Shown piece after piece: positions 23,654 to 32,068 of a DNA stretch of 64,000 bases. Numbering within the stretch: the stretch's first letter is position 1; each line of letters opens with the position of its first letter. This stretch comes from Phyllobacterium sp. 21LDTY02-6. GTDB lineage: Bacteria; Pseudomonadota; Alphaproteobacteria; Rhizobiales; Rhizobiaceae. Location: positions 310,001 through 374,000 of the forward strand of contig NZ_JAMJWD020000005.1 of the NCBI RefSeq assembly GCF_023554255.2, read 5' to 3'. The notes under the pieces were generated by a model. It was not told where the DNA came from. It ran no database searches and worked only from the letters and a program-made list of their open reading frames with translations. The position numbers and the translations under genes were made by a program.

Positions 23654-26278
23654 ATGCGAGACAGCGTTACAATTGAAGGTCCCCGAGGTTCCGCCTCGGC
23701 CGACGCGACACCATTTCTGGAAGTCAGAAACCTGCAAAAGCGCTTCGGCGGCGTCCGCGCACTGAAGGGAGTGAGTTTCAGTATCGAACGCGGCCGCACC
23801 TATCATCTGATGGGCGAGAACGGCTGCGGCAAGAGTACGCTGATCAAGATTATCTCCGGTGCCCAATCAGCCGATGGCGGCGAACTGATCATCAATGGCC
23901 AGACCGTGGAGAGCCTCGATCCGATAGGCGCGCTCGCCGCGGGGATCGAAACGGTCTACCAGGACCTGTCTCTTCTGCCCAATCTCAGCGCCGAGGAAAA
24001 CGTTGCGTTGACTCGCCAGCTCGTGGCAGCAAACGGCAATCTGGCGCGGCAGCTGGATCGCGAAGCCCTGCGCCAGACCGCCGTCAAAGCGCTCGAAGCT
24101 GTTGGCCTGCCAACCGACGCCTATTTTCTTGCAACACCGGTAGAACAATTGCCGATTGCTACCCGTCAGCTGATCGCCATTGCCCGCGCGATTGCGTCGG
24201 ACGCCCGTCTCGTCATCATGGACGAGCCGACGACGGCACTGACACGCCGAGAAGTGGACAACCTCATCCGTGTCGTGCGCGCGCTGCATGACAACGGCGT
24301 CTCGGTGCTGTTCGTCACCCATAAGCTCGATGAGTGCAAGGCGATCGGCGGAACCGCCATCATCATGCGCGACGGCCTCAAAATTACAGAATGCGATGTC
24401 GCAGAACAGTCCAAAACGAAGCTCGGCTTCTGGATGACAGGCAAGGAGCTCGAGGACAAGCGCTATCGCTCCACGCCGCATAGCGGCGAACGGACATTGT
24501 CTGTTCAGACACTCGCTGGCCGCGGCTTCGAAGACGTGTCTTTCAATGTCGCCAAGGGCGAAATCCTCGGCATCACCGGCCTGCTCGATTCCGGCCGAAA
24601 CGAGCTGGCGCTGGCGCTCGCCGGTATCAACCCACCGAGCCACGGCAGCGTTTCCCTTGCGGATGCAACCGTTAACCTTTCATCACCCGTCAATGCCATC
24701 GATGCCGGTATCGGCTATGTTCCGGAAGATCGGTTGTCCGAAGGGCTGTTTCTGGAGAAATCGATCCGGGAAAACATCGTCATGGCGGTTCTCGATCGGC
24801 TGCGGGGCGCGTTCGGCCTGCTCGACGGACGCCGCGCCAGAGCGCTGGCACAAAAGACGGTGGAAGACCTGCAGGTGGCGACACCCGACATCGATAAGCC
24901 GGTCACCTCGCTATCGGGCGGCAATGCGCAACGCGTCCTGATAGGCCGCTGGCTGACGATCGAGCCCAAACTTCTCATCCTGCATGGACCGACTGTCGGC
25001 GTCGACGTGGGCTCCAAGGACACCATCTTCCGCATTATCCAGCAGCTCGCGGGGGAGGGCATGTGCGTGATCATCATCAGCGATGATTTGCCCGAACTGC
25101 TACAGAATTGCGATCGCATCATGGTGATGCGCAAGGGGCGCCTCGCCGATACGTTCGAGGCCGAAGGCCTCGAGGAAGAGGTACTCTACCGGTCCATGGC
25201 CGCCGAACCTGTATCACAGAAGGAAGAGCCTGGGGATGCTGACCCCACCGACATCGCCGCCGAAATTCCTTCTGGCCAGACCGACCGGCATGGCGCTCTC
25301 AACCGGTTGACACGCTGGCTCGTGCGTCATCCACCGGCTGTCACCGCGTTCTTGATTGTCCTCGTGTGTCTGGTCGTGGGGTCGATCAATCCGGACTTCT
25401 GGCAGATGTCGAACCTGTTTGACCTGGCGCGCTCGACCGTTGTTCGGGGTCTCTTCGCGCTCGGCGTCCTCGTCGTACTGGCCTCCGGGGGGCTGGACGT
25501 TTCGTTCACCGCGATTGCCGCGTTCGTGATGTATGTCGTCACGATGCTTGTCACAAGTCAGGCACCGGAGATGCCGATTGCAGTCATCCTTCTCGCCGCT
25601 GCCCTGGGGGGCGCGCTACTGGGTACGGCCAATGGATTCCTCGTCAGCAAGCTTCGGGCTCCATCGTTGATCGTTACAATCGGTACGCAGTATGTGATCC
25701 GCGGGTTTCTACTGACCTTCGTCGGCACCGCACTGTTTATGAACATCCCGGCCGCCATGGACGCTTTCGGGAAGCTGCCGCTATTTCACTACCAGGGCTC
25801 CAATGGCGCCGTTGCCACCATGCCGGCTTATGTACTGGTTCTCGTTGTGGCAATCGCCGTGACCTGGGTTTTGCTGAACCGCACGCTTATGGGGCGTGCG
25901 ATCTATGCAGTCGGCGGCAACTCGGAGATTGCTGAGCGCCTAGGGTATAGTCTTCGCAAGGTTCATATATTCGGGTTCGCCTATGCGGGCCTTCTCGCTG
26001 GCGTTGCAGGTATCATGCACGTATCCAGCAATCGTCTGGCAAACCCCTTTGATCTTGCAGGATCTGAACTTGAGGTGATCGCCGCTGTCATTCTCGGCGG
26101 AGCGAGGATCACCGGCGGATCTGGAACGGTCCTCGGAACGATTCTGGGCGTGGTGCTGATCACTCTCGTCAGCAATGTCCTTATTCTCGTAGGAATTCCC
26201 AGTACTTCGCAACTCGCGATTCTCGGGCTGTTCATTATTGGCGCAGGAGCGCTGTTCTCAGTCAAGCCACGCGCCTGA
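23654..26278 (+). CDS. ABC transporter: two ATPase domains fused to a permease
   Basis: An 874-residue fusion. Residues about 20-510 form a duplicated RbsA-type ATPase. The first half has Walker A GENGCGKSTL (54-63) and Walker B RLVIMDEPTTAL; the second has the degenerate P-loop usual in RbsA (GLLDSGRNELALAL), signature LSGGNAQRVLIGRW and ILHGPTVGVDVGSK. Residues about 530-874 form an RbsC-type permease of about 9-10 membrane segments (SGGLDVSFTAIAAF, GGNSEIAERLGYS). In most systems these are separate proteins. With the permease at 21520 the complex would have two non-identical membrane subunits. No frameshift is seen at the junction. Confidence 0.92.
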   Translation: MRDSVTIEGPRGSASADATPFLEVRNLQKRFGGVRALKGVSFSIERGRTYHLMGENGCGKSTLIKIISGAQSADGGELIINGQTVESLDPIGALAAGIETVYQDLSLLPNLSAEENVALTRQLVAANGNLARQLDREALRQTAVKALEAVGLPTDAYFLATPVEQLPIATRQLIAIARAIASDARLVIMDEPTTALTRREVDNLIRVVRALHDNGVSVLFVTHKLDECKAIGGTAIIMRDGLKITECDVAEQSKTKLGFWMTGKELEDKRYRSTPHSGERTLSVQTLAGRGFEDVSFNVAKGEILGITGLLDSGRNELALALAGINPPSHGSVSLADATVNLSSPVNAIDAGIGYVPEDRLSEGLFLEKSIRENIVMAVLDRLRGAFGLLDGRRARALAQKTVEDLQVATPDIDKPVTSLSGGNAQRVLIGRWLTIEPKLLILHGPTVGVDVGSKDTIFRIIQQLAGEGMCVIIISDDLPELLQNCDRIMVMRKGRLADTFEAEGLEEEVLYRSMAAEPVSQKEEPGDADPTDIAAEIPSGQTDRHGALNRLTRWLVRHPPAVTAFLIVLVCLVVGSINPDFWQMSNLFDLARSTVVRGLFALGVLVVLASGGLDVSFTAIAAFVMYVVTMLVTSQAPEMPIAVILLAAALGGALLGTANGFLVSKLRAPSLIVTIGTQYVIRGFLLTFVGTALFMNIPAAMDAFGKLPLFHYQGSNGAVATMPAYVLVLVVAIAVTWVLLNRTLMGRAIYAVGGNSEIAERLGYSLRKVHIFGFAYAGLLAGVAGIMHVSSNRLANPFDLAGSELEVIAAVILGGARITGGSGTVLGTILGVVLITLVSNVLILVGIPSTSQLAILGLFIIGAGALFSVKPRA

Positions 26279-26293
26279 TGCGTTCAATTCGCC

Positions 26294-26309
26294 GGGCCAG
26301 CGGCCCTTT
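26294..26309 (+). terminator. short hairpin with T-rich tail
   Basis: GGGCC-AGC-GGCCC (26294-26306) followed by TTTC, 16 bp after the ATPase-permease stop. It may be a partial terminator before the second dhaK gene. Confidence 0.4.
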
Positions 26310-26385
26310 CTCAATCAGCCGCCAACCAAATTGTTAGGGCGGGCATGTGTCCGCCAGCCTCACTGGTAACCGTAAAGGAGTGATT

Positions 26386-27381
26386 ATGCAGCGTTTTATC
26401 AACGACCCTGACATGGTGGTTGAGGACACGGTCAGGGGATTTGTGAAGGCCCACTCAGATATCGTGCGCCTTTCCGCTGAGAACCCGCGTGTCATCGTTG
26501 CCAGGGACGCGCCGGTTGCCGGCAAGGTCGGCGTAGTAACCGGCGGAGGCTCTGGTCATGAGCCGGCCTTCATCGGGTATACGGGCACAAACATGCTCGA
26601 CGCGGTCGCGGTCGGCGAACTCTTCTCCTCGCCCACCGCAAAAAGCTTTCATGACGCCATCCGCGAAGCCGATGGTGGCAAAGGCGTCGTCGTGCTCTAC
26701 GGCAACTATGCCGGCGACAACATGAATGTGAAGATGGCGGTGAAACTCGCCGCGAAAAATGGCATCGAAGTAGCAACCGTCGTCGCCAATGACGACGTCT
26801 GCTCCGCCCCGGCAGCGGAGCGCGAGAAACGCCGCGGCGTGGCCGGGGAAATCTTCATGTGGAAAATAGGCGGCGCCAAGGCCGCAACGGGCGCAAGCCT
26901 TGAAGAGGTGCGCGCCACGGCGCAGAAAGCAATCGACAATTGCCGCTCGATCGGAGTCGGCCTTGGCCCGTGCACGCTGCCGGCCGTAGGCCAGCCCAAC
27001 TTCCGGATCGAACCCGGTACGATGGAAGTCGGCATCGGGCATCACGGCGAGCCGGGTGTACGGGTCGAGGCGCTGAAGACCGCCGAAGAGGTCGCACGCG
27101 ACATGGTGAAGATCGTGCTCGACGATCACGACCTGCCGGAAGGCAAAGAGGTCGCCGTGCTCGTCTCGGGTCTCGGAGCGACGCCGCTGAATGAACTCTA
27201 CATCCTCAACGACACGATCGAGAGCGAAATATCGGCGCGTGGCCTGAAGATCCGCAAGACCTGGGTCGGCAACTACTTCACATCACTGGAAATGGTCGGC
27301 GCGACGTTGACCATCATGGCACTTGACGAAGAACTGGCAGCGCTGCTCGACGTCGAGACGCGTTGTACAATTATCCTGTGA
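26386..27381 (+). CDS. dhaK: dihydroxyacetone kinase substrate-binding subunit DhaK
   Basis: A 331-residue stand-alone DhaK. It holds the keto substrate covalently on a His in VGIGHHGEPG (H219 or H220) and has the conserved GGGSGHEP (53-60), LYGNYAGDNMNVKMA and AGEIFMWKIGGA segments. The ATG at 26386 follows AAAGGAGTGATT. It is closer to ordinary DhaK than is the kinase half of the regulator fusion at 15794. The partner dhaL begins 14 bp after its stop. It acts in the cytoplasm on dihydroxyacetone or, as in known relatives, on a tetrulose; the adjacent sugar importer supports the latter class. Confidence 0.93.
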   Translation: MQRFINDPDMVVEDTVRGFVKAHSDIVRLSAENPRVIVARDAPVAGKVGVVTGGGSGHEPAFIGYTGTNMLDAVAVGELFSSPTAKSFHDAIREADGGKGVVVLYGNYAGDNMNVKMAVKLAAKNGIEVATVVANDDVCSAPAAEREKRRGVAGEIFMWKIGGAKAATGASLEEVRATAQKAIDNCRSIGVGLGPCTLPAVGQPNFRIEPGTMEVGIGHHGEPGVRVEALKTAEEVARDMVKIVLDDHDLPEGKEVAVLVSGLGATPLNELYILNDTIESEISARGLKIRKTWVGNYFTSLEMVGATLTIMALDEELAALLDVETRCTIIL

Positions 27382-27395
27382 CGGGAGGAGCATCC

Positions 27396-28040
27396 ATGCA
27401 GAATTTCGACAACGCATCCGCAGGTGCAATAATTCTCTCAATGGCTGAGCGGATCATCGAAAACCGCGCCTACCTCAGCGAGATCGACGGCAAGATCGGC
27501 GATGGCGACCATGGGGTGAATATGGCAAAGGGCTTCGGCATGGCTGCGGAGCGGCTAAAAGGCAAAGACCTGACGCTTGCCGAGTCTCTGGATACGCTGG
27601 GAGACCTGCTGATGACCGAAATTGGCGGCTCGATGGGACCTCTCTATGGCGTCATGTTCACGGAGTTTGCCGAAAGCATCCAAGGCACGGAAAAGATTGA
27701 CGCAGCGCTCTACAGCAAGATGCTGCATGCGGGCCTTTCCGGCGTCGAGTCGATCGGGTCGGCCAAGGTAGGCGACAAAACGCTGCTCGATACGCTCGTT
27801 CCCGCCATCGAGGCCTTTGACAGAGCGACTGCGGACGGAAAAACCTTCCGTGAGGCGCTCGAAGCTCTGGTCGCCGCGGCGGAGGCCGGCCGCGACTCGA
27901 CCATAGATCTTGTGGCGAAGATCGGGCGTGCCAGTCGCCTTGGAGAACGGTCGCTTGGCGTGCTCGATGCCGGCGCAACCTCCTGTGCGATCATACTCAA
28001 GGAACTGTCCGACGGTGCGCGTGCGCGCATTGAGCGCTAG
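27396..28040 (+). CDS. dhaL: dihydroxyacetone kinase subunit DhaL
   Basis: A 214-residue nucleotide-binding kinase subunit with the metal-binding motif DGKIGDGDHG (D31, D36, D38), then GGSMGPLYG, VGDKTLLDTLVPA and LGERSLGVLDAGA. The ATG at 27396 follows ACGGGAGGAGC, a strong ribosome site, so upstream in-frame starts overlapping dhaK are rejected. It has the same length as the first DhaL (17933-18577) and an identically placed Asp triad, but many differences elsewhere, so the two are diverged paralogues rather than a recent duplication. Confidence 0.93.
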   Translation: MQNFDNASAGAIILSMAERIIENRAYLSEIDGKIGDGDHGVNMAKGFGMAAERLKGKDLTLAESLDTLGDLLMTEIGGSMGPLYGVMFTEFAESIQGTEKIDAALYSKMLHAGLSGVESIGSAKVGDKTLLDTLVPAIEAFDRATADGKTFREALEALVAAAEAGRDSTIDLVAKIGRASRLGERSLGVLDAGATSCAIILKELSDGARARIER

Positions 28041-28200
28041 CTGCTCTTGGCGATGTGGGGGTCTGCGGGCGACCACGGATGCGAACGCTACGGCGCCTGC
28101 CCGATAGTGCAGGCTCCATCACAGCGGCCAGCGCGTTTCGCCTATTGCGGTCATTCCGCCCGCCATCGAAGCAAGGCTATCCATGAGTCCTGCGCCCTGT

Positions 28201-28310
28201 ATGGAAGACAGAGTTATGCTTGTAACCGGAGGATCGCGCAGGATCGGTTGTGGCAATTGCCCGGCACTTCGCTTCGCTCGGCAGCCGCAAGGTTATCGCC
28301 TATCGGTTGG
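28201..28310 (+). pseudogene. remnant of an SDR gene N-terminus
   Basis: From ATG at 28201 the frame reads MEDRVMLVTGGSRRIG, a classical SDR cofactor motif. A one-frame shift near 28247 then continues as VVAIARHFASLGSRKVIAYR, the expected next helix and strand. Homology stops about where the convergent choline-binding-like gene ends. It is a frameshifted and truncated gene, perhaps once part of the DhaK operon. Confidence 0.65.
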
Positions 28311-28318
28311 AGCTCGAG

Positions 28319-29257
28319 TCAGAGCCCCAGCGAGGCTCTAACCGCTTCCAGCCCTGGTGCGCCGTCAACCGTCTCCACGTCTTTCAGCCATATATCGAGT
28401 TGTCCCGGGTTCGCCTTGACCCACTCCTTGGCTGCTGCCTCGCCATCTTCCCCGTCGTCCAGAATCTTGCCCATCAACACGTTCTCGATGCTCAAATCGA
28501 AGACGAGATTTGAGAACAACCTGGCTGCGTTTGGACATTCGCTCGCCCAACCCGTGCGGGCGAGTGTGTTGACTTCAGCACCTCCGAAATTGGCGCCGAA
28601 ATAATCGTCTCCACCTGATAGATATGTCAGCTCAAATTTGGTGTTCATGGGGTGTGGTGCCCAAGCGAGAAATACGACCCACTTCTGCGTACGCACTGCA
28701 CGTTCCACCTGCGCAAGCATCGCCTGTTCACCGGATTCCACCAGTTTCCATCCATTCAATCCAAATCTGGCGTCTGCAATTATCTTCTCGATATTCTGGT
28801 TTGCAGGAGCTCCCGGCTCAATACCGTAAATTCGGTTTTCAAACTTGTCGGCGTTGGCCGCAAGGTCGCCAAAGCTCTTGACGCCTTGGGCAGCAACGTA
28901 ACTTGGCACAGCGAGGGTAAATTTTGCACCGGTCAGGTTCGTGACAATCTGTTCAGCCGATTTGGATTTTTCGAGATCGTCGCGGAACTTTTGTTGGGCT
29001 GGCATCCAGTTGCCGAGGAATACGTCCGTTTCCTTGTTCTTCAGCGCCTCATAGCCGATCGGCACCGACATCGTCTTCACATCTGCCTCGTAACCTAGAC
29101 TTTCAAGGAGAACGCTGGCGACCGAATTTGTCGAGGTGATGTCGGTCCAACCGGGATCGGACAGCTTGACTGTTCTGCAGGCAGCACTGTCAGCGAACGC
29201 ATGCTGTCCGCCAAATAGACTGATCGCCAGAACCAAACTTGTTGCCAGTTTTTTCAT
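28319..29257 (-). CDS. choline/betaine-type ABC substrate-binding protein (ChoX-like)
   Basis: A 312-residue periplasmic binding protein of the OpuAC family, closest in plan to rhizobial choline receptor ChoX. A signal peptide spans residues 1-22 (ending HAFA). Aromatic quaternary-amine-binding positions are visible in DPGWTDITSTN, LGNWMPAQ and VVFLAWAPHPMN. The ATG follows CTTAGGAGACCGCG. No permease or ATPase gene for this class lies in the window, so it is an orphan receptor sharing a transporter encoded elsewhere or serving in sensing. It is divergent from the monooxygenase gene at 29616. Confidence 0.9.
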   Translation of the reverse strand: MKKLATSLVLAISLFGGQHAFADSAACRTVKLSDPGWTDITSTNSVASVLLESLGYEADVKTMSVPIGYEALKNKETDVFLGNWMPAQQKFRDDLEKSKSAEQIVTNLTGAKFTLAVPSYVAAQGVKSFGDLAANADKFENRIYGIEPGAPANQNIEKIIADARFGLNGWKLVESGEQAMLAQVERAVRTQKWVVFLAWAPHPMNTKFELTYLSGGDDYFGANFGGAEVNTLARTGWASECPNAARLFSNLVFDLSIENVLMGKILDDGEDGEAAAKEWVKANPGQLDIWLKDVETVDGAPGLEAVRASLGL

Positions 29258-29615
29258 CGCGGTCTCCTAAGTGTCATATTGATCGATCTGATACCGTGGC
29301 ACCAGTAGCCGAAACAGCTTCAATGAACCAAACTCGTGTCCAAACATGGAAAAGTGTTCCCCAGGCTGTATCTGAACGAGTGGCGGCAGGCGATGCGGAG
29401 CCAGCAGGCCAAAGGCTGGCGTACGGGGAGCATCATCCCGCCGCCTGAATAAGTACCCCACTCTCACCAGAATCGGAACGGCAACTTCCCGCGACGTTGA
29501 ATGCCGGAAAAAGATTTCGCCGAAGTGGGATACAATCAGAAATATCGATCTTCATTAGTCTATTAAATCGGTAGACAAATGATTGCAGGATTGGAATGCC
29601 ACCTGCGAGGTTGCG
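29258..29615. promoter_or_regulatory. divergent promoter region with inverted repeat
   Basis: This 358-bp gap between the ChoX-like gene and the sulfur-type operon holds GTCTA-N9-TAGAC (29558-29576) about 40 bp before the operon's first ATG, in an AT-rich stretch. Such AT-rich dyads occur before sulfur-starvation genes in other proteobacteria, but I cannot name the regulator. No gene is seen in the gap. Confidence 0.4.
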
Positions 29616-30611
29616 ATGTATGCCCTGAGCCTTCTCGACAAAAGCCCTATTCCGCCGGGAGAGAATGCCGTTACGGCGTTGTCCAATACGGTCAATTTCG
29701 CAAAAAGGGCCGAGGAGCTTGGGTACCGCCGGTTCTGGGTCGCCGAACATCACGGCGGCACCGAACTGGCAAGTTCCGCGCCGGAGGTACTAATTTCCTG
29801 GATCCTCGCCAATACGTCTCGCATCCGCGTTGGCTCTGGCGGCGTCATGCTGCAGCACTATAGTCCTTACAAGGTAGCGGAGGTCTTCAACCTGCTGTCG
29901 TCGCTCGCCCCCGGACGTGTAGATCTCGGCATCGGCAAGACGCCTGGCGGCCTGCCAAAAGCGACGGCGGCGTTGCAGGCCTATCGCTCCGTAAAGCCGG
30001 ACTTCGCAGAACAGCTCGCCCAACTGATGGCGTTTCTAGACAGCGCCATAGCAGGTCAGTCGGACGAGGCCCCGGCATTTGCCGGTCCGAAGCCGCCCAT
30101 TACGGCAGATCGTTTCCTGCTGGGCGCCAGCCCGGACAGTGCCCGGCTCGCTGCGGTAAATGGATGGAATTTCGTCTTCGCCGGGCATCTCAACGGGGAC
30201 CCAGAGACCCTGCGCGTCAGCGTCGAAACCTTCCGTAACGAAAGCGGCGGCAAGTCGGCGATCCTGGCGCTTGCCGCTTATGCCTCCGAAAATGCAGCTC
30301 ATGCCGCAGCACAGATTGCAGAACTTAAGGTCTTCAAGGTCTTCCTCGACAATGGCCAGTCCGTAAGCCTCGGCCGCCGCGAGCAGGCGGAGGAGTTCGC
30401 CAGGCAGGCCGGAGCCAAGGAGTACCGGATCGAGGAGCGCAAACCGAGCGTGCTGCACGGCACGCCCGAGAGCATCCATGACGAACTGGCCCGTCTTTCG
30501 AACCGGCACGGCATCGAGGAATTCATTCTGGAGCCGCCGGCAGTGAGTGCCGACGAGCGGCTGGCATCCATCGAGCTTCTGGCCCGGAAGCCGCTAATCG
30601 CCGCCGCATGA
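29616..30611 (+). CDS. luciferase-like flavin monooxygenase (CmoO/YtmO-type)
   Basis: A 331-residue single-domain luciferase-like oxidoreductase of the MsnO8 group. Visible features are FWVAEHHGGTELASSAPEV near residues 45-63, RIRVGSGGVMLQHYSPYKVAE, and LAPGRVDLGIGKTPGG. The ATG at 29616 follows GCGAGG; an upstream in-frame start lacks a ribosome site. In Bacillus the related YtmO sits in a sulfur-controlled operon with a second monooxygenase, N-acetyltransferase, deacetylase and amino-acid ABC importer, the same company as here. It would use reduced FMN; the reductase is not in this operon. Confidence 0.88.
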   Translation: MYALSLLDKSPIPPGENAVTALSNTVNFAKRAEELGYRRFWVAEHHGGTELASSAPEVLISWILANTSRIRVGSGGVMLQHYSPYKVAEVFNLLSSLAPGRVDLGIGKTPGGLPKATAALQAYRSVKPDFAEQLAQLMAFLDSAIAGQSDEAPAFAGPKPPITADRFLLGASPDSARLAAVNGWNFVFAGHLNGDPETLRVSVETFRNESGGKSAILALAAYASENAAHAAAQIAELKVFKVFLDNGQSVSLGRREQAEEFARQAGAKEYRIEERKPSVLHGTPESIHDELARLSNRHGIEEFILEPPAVSADERLASIELLARKPLIAAA

Positions 30612-30645
30612 CTTTCTCCAAGGAAAGCCCCAAGGAGGGTATGTG

Positions 30646-31986
30646 ATGAATAAGAAAATCCGGTTCGGTATCATGCTGCAGGGTGCGGGAGGGCACATGA
30701 ACTCCTGGCGCCACCCCAAGAGTCCGGTCGATGCCAGCGTCAATTTCGAATTCTTCCGTACGACAGCCCTCAAGGCCGAGGCGGCCGGTATCGCCTTCGC
30801 CTTCGTGGCGGACGGTCTTTATATCAACGAAAAATCCATTCCGCATTTCCTCAACCGGTTCGAGCCGCTGACAATCCTTTCGGCGCTTGCCACCGTCACC
30901 TCGAAGATCGGTCTCGCGGGCACCGTCTCGACCTCATATAGTGATCCCTTCACCATCGCCCGCCAGTTCGCCTCGCTTGATCTTTTGAGCGGCGGTCGCG
31001 CCGGTTGGAATGCGGTCACGACGCCGCTCGAAGGCACCGCGAAGAACTACAGCCGCAACCATCCGGAGCATGCGCTGCGCTACGAGATTGCCGACGAGTA
31101 TCTCGAGGTCGTTAAAGGCCTCTGGGATAGCTGGGACGACGACGCTTTCGTGCGCGACCGGGCGAGCGGCAAATTCTTCGACCGCGACAAGCTCCACCGG
31201 CTCGACCATAAGGGCCGCTTTTTCCAAGTGGAAGGCCCGCTCAATATCCAGCGTTCCGCACAAGGACAGACGGTCATCTTTCAGGCGGGATCGTCCGATG
31301 CCGGCATCGGGCTTGCCGGTAAACATGCGGATGCCGTGTTCACCAACGCCGTCTCGATGGAGGACAACCAGACCTTCTCGCGGCGTGTAAAGCAGGCGGC
31401 GGTTGCTCAGGGACGCTCGGCGGACGACGTGAAAATCTTCCCCGGCATCGCGCCGGTGGTCGGCGAAACCCAGGCCGAGGCCGAAGAAAAATACCAGATC
31501 ATCCGTAACCTGATCTCGGTTGAGGAGGCGCTTGCCTATCTCGGCCGCTTCTTCGACCATCACGATTTCAGCGTCTATCCGCTGGACGAACCGTTCCCAG
31601 AGCTCGGCGATATCGGCAAGAACAGTTTTCGTTCCACTACCGACCGCATCAAGCGGGTCGCCAAGGAAAAGCGCCAGACCTTGCGGGAGGCAGCGCTAGA
31701 GGCAGCCACGCCGCGCGAGGGGTTTGTCGGCACCCCGGATGCGACCGCTAACAAGATCATCGATTGGGTCGAAAACGATGCGGCAGATGGGTTCATCCTG
31801 GGCTTCCCGGTAATTGCGGAAGGCCTCGACGATTTCATCCGGTTGGTGACCCCGATCCTTCAGGAGCGGGGTTATTTCGACCCGCATCTGGAAGGAGCGA
31901 CGCTTCGCGAGCATCTCGGTCTTCCGTATCGCGAGAGCATCTACAAGGCGGGGGCGGGCAGCGATGTAGAAAGGGTCCGAGCGTAA
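30646..31986 (+). CDS. NtaA/SnaA-family monooxygenase (YxeK/CmoJ-type)
   Basis: A 446-residue FMNH2-dependent monooxygenase. It has GGRAGWNAVTTPLEGTAKNY, LRYEIADEYLEVVKGLWDSW and FQAGSSDAGIGLAGKHAD, the same block order as the enzyme at 5711, of which it is a distant paralogue. The ATG at 30646 lies six bases after AAGGAGGG. Bacillus YxeK and YtnJ, in operons of the same composition, act on N-acetylated S-substituted cysteines, so C-S bond cleavage after oxidation is the likeliest role. The exact S-substituent is unknown. Confidence 0.9.
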   Translation: MNKKIRFGIMLQGAGGHMNSWRHPKSPVDASVNFEFFRTTALKAEAAGIAFAFVADGLYINEKSIPHFLNRFEPLTILSALATVTSKIGLAGTVSTSYSDPFTIARQFASLDLLSGGRAGWNAVTTPLEGTAKNYSRNHPEHALRYEIADEYLEVVKGLWDSWDDDAFVRDRASGKFFDRDKLHRLDHKGRFFQVEGPLNIQRSAQGQTVIFQAGSSDAGIGLAGKHADAVFTNAVSMEDNQTFSRRVKQAAVAQGRSADDVKIFPGIAPVVGETQAEAEEKYQIIRNLISVEEALAYLGRFFDHHDFSVYPLDEPFPELGDIGKNSFRSTTDRIKRVAKEKRQTLREAALEAATPREGFVGTPDATANKIIDWVENDAADGFILGFPVIAEGLDDFIRLVTPILQERGYFDPHLEGATLREHLGLPYRESIYKAGAGSDVERVRA

Positions 31987-32017
31987 GGCTGACGATAAGG
32001 AGCTGAGAGGCTGAACC

Positions 32018-32044
32018 GGCTGCAAGTTTCAGAAAACTGCAGCC
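32018..32044 (+). promoter_or_regulatory. stem-loop in the leader of the M20 hydrolase gene
   Basis: GGCTGC(A)AGTTT (32018-32029) pairs with AAACTGCAGCC (32034-32044) around loop CAGA, an 11-bp stem with one bulged A. It lies in the 82-bp gap before the deacylase gene and lacks a T-tract. It could be an attenuator or an mRNA processing site. Confidence 0.4.
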
Positions 32045-32068
32045 TCAACTTTCGGAAAGCAGACGACG

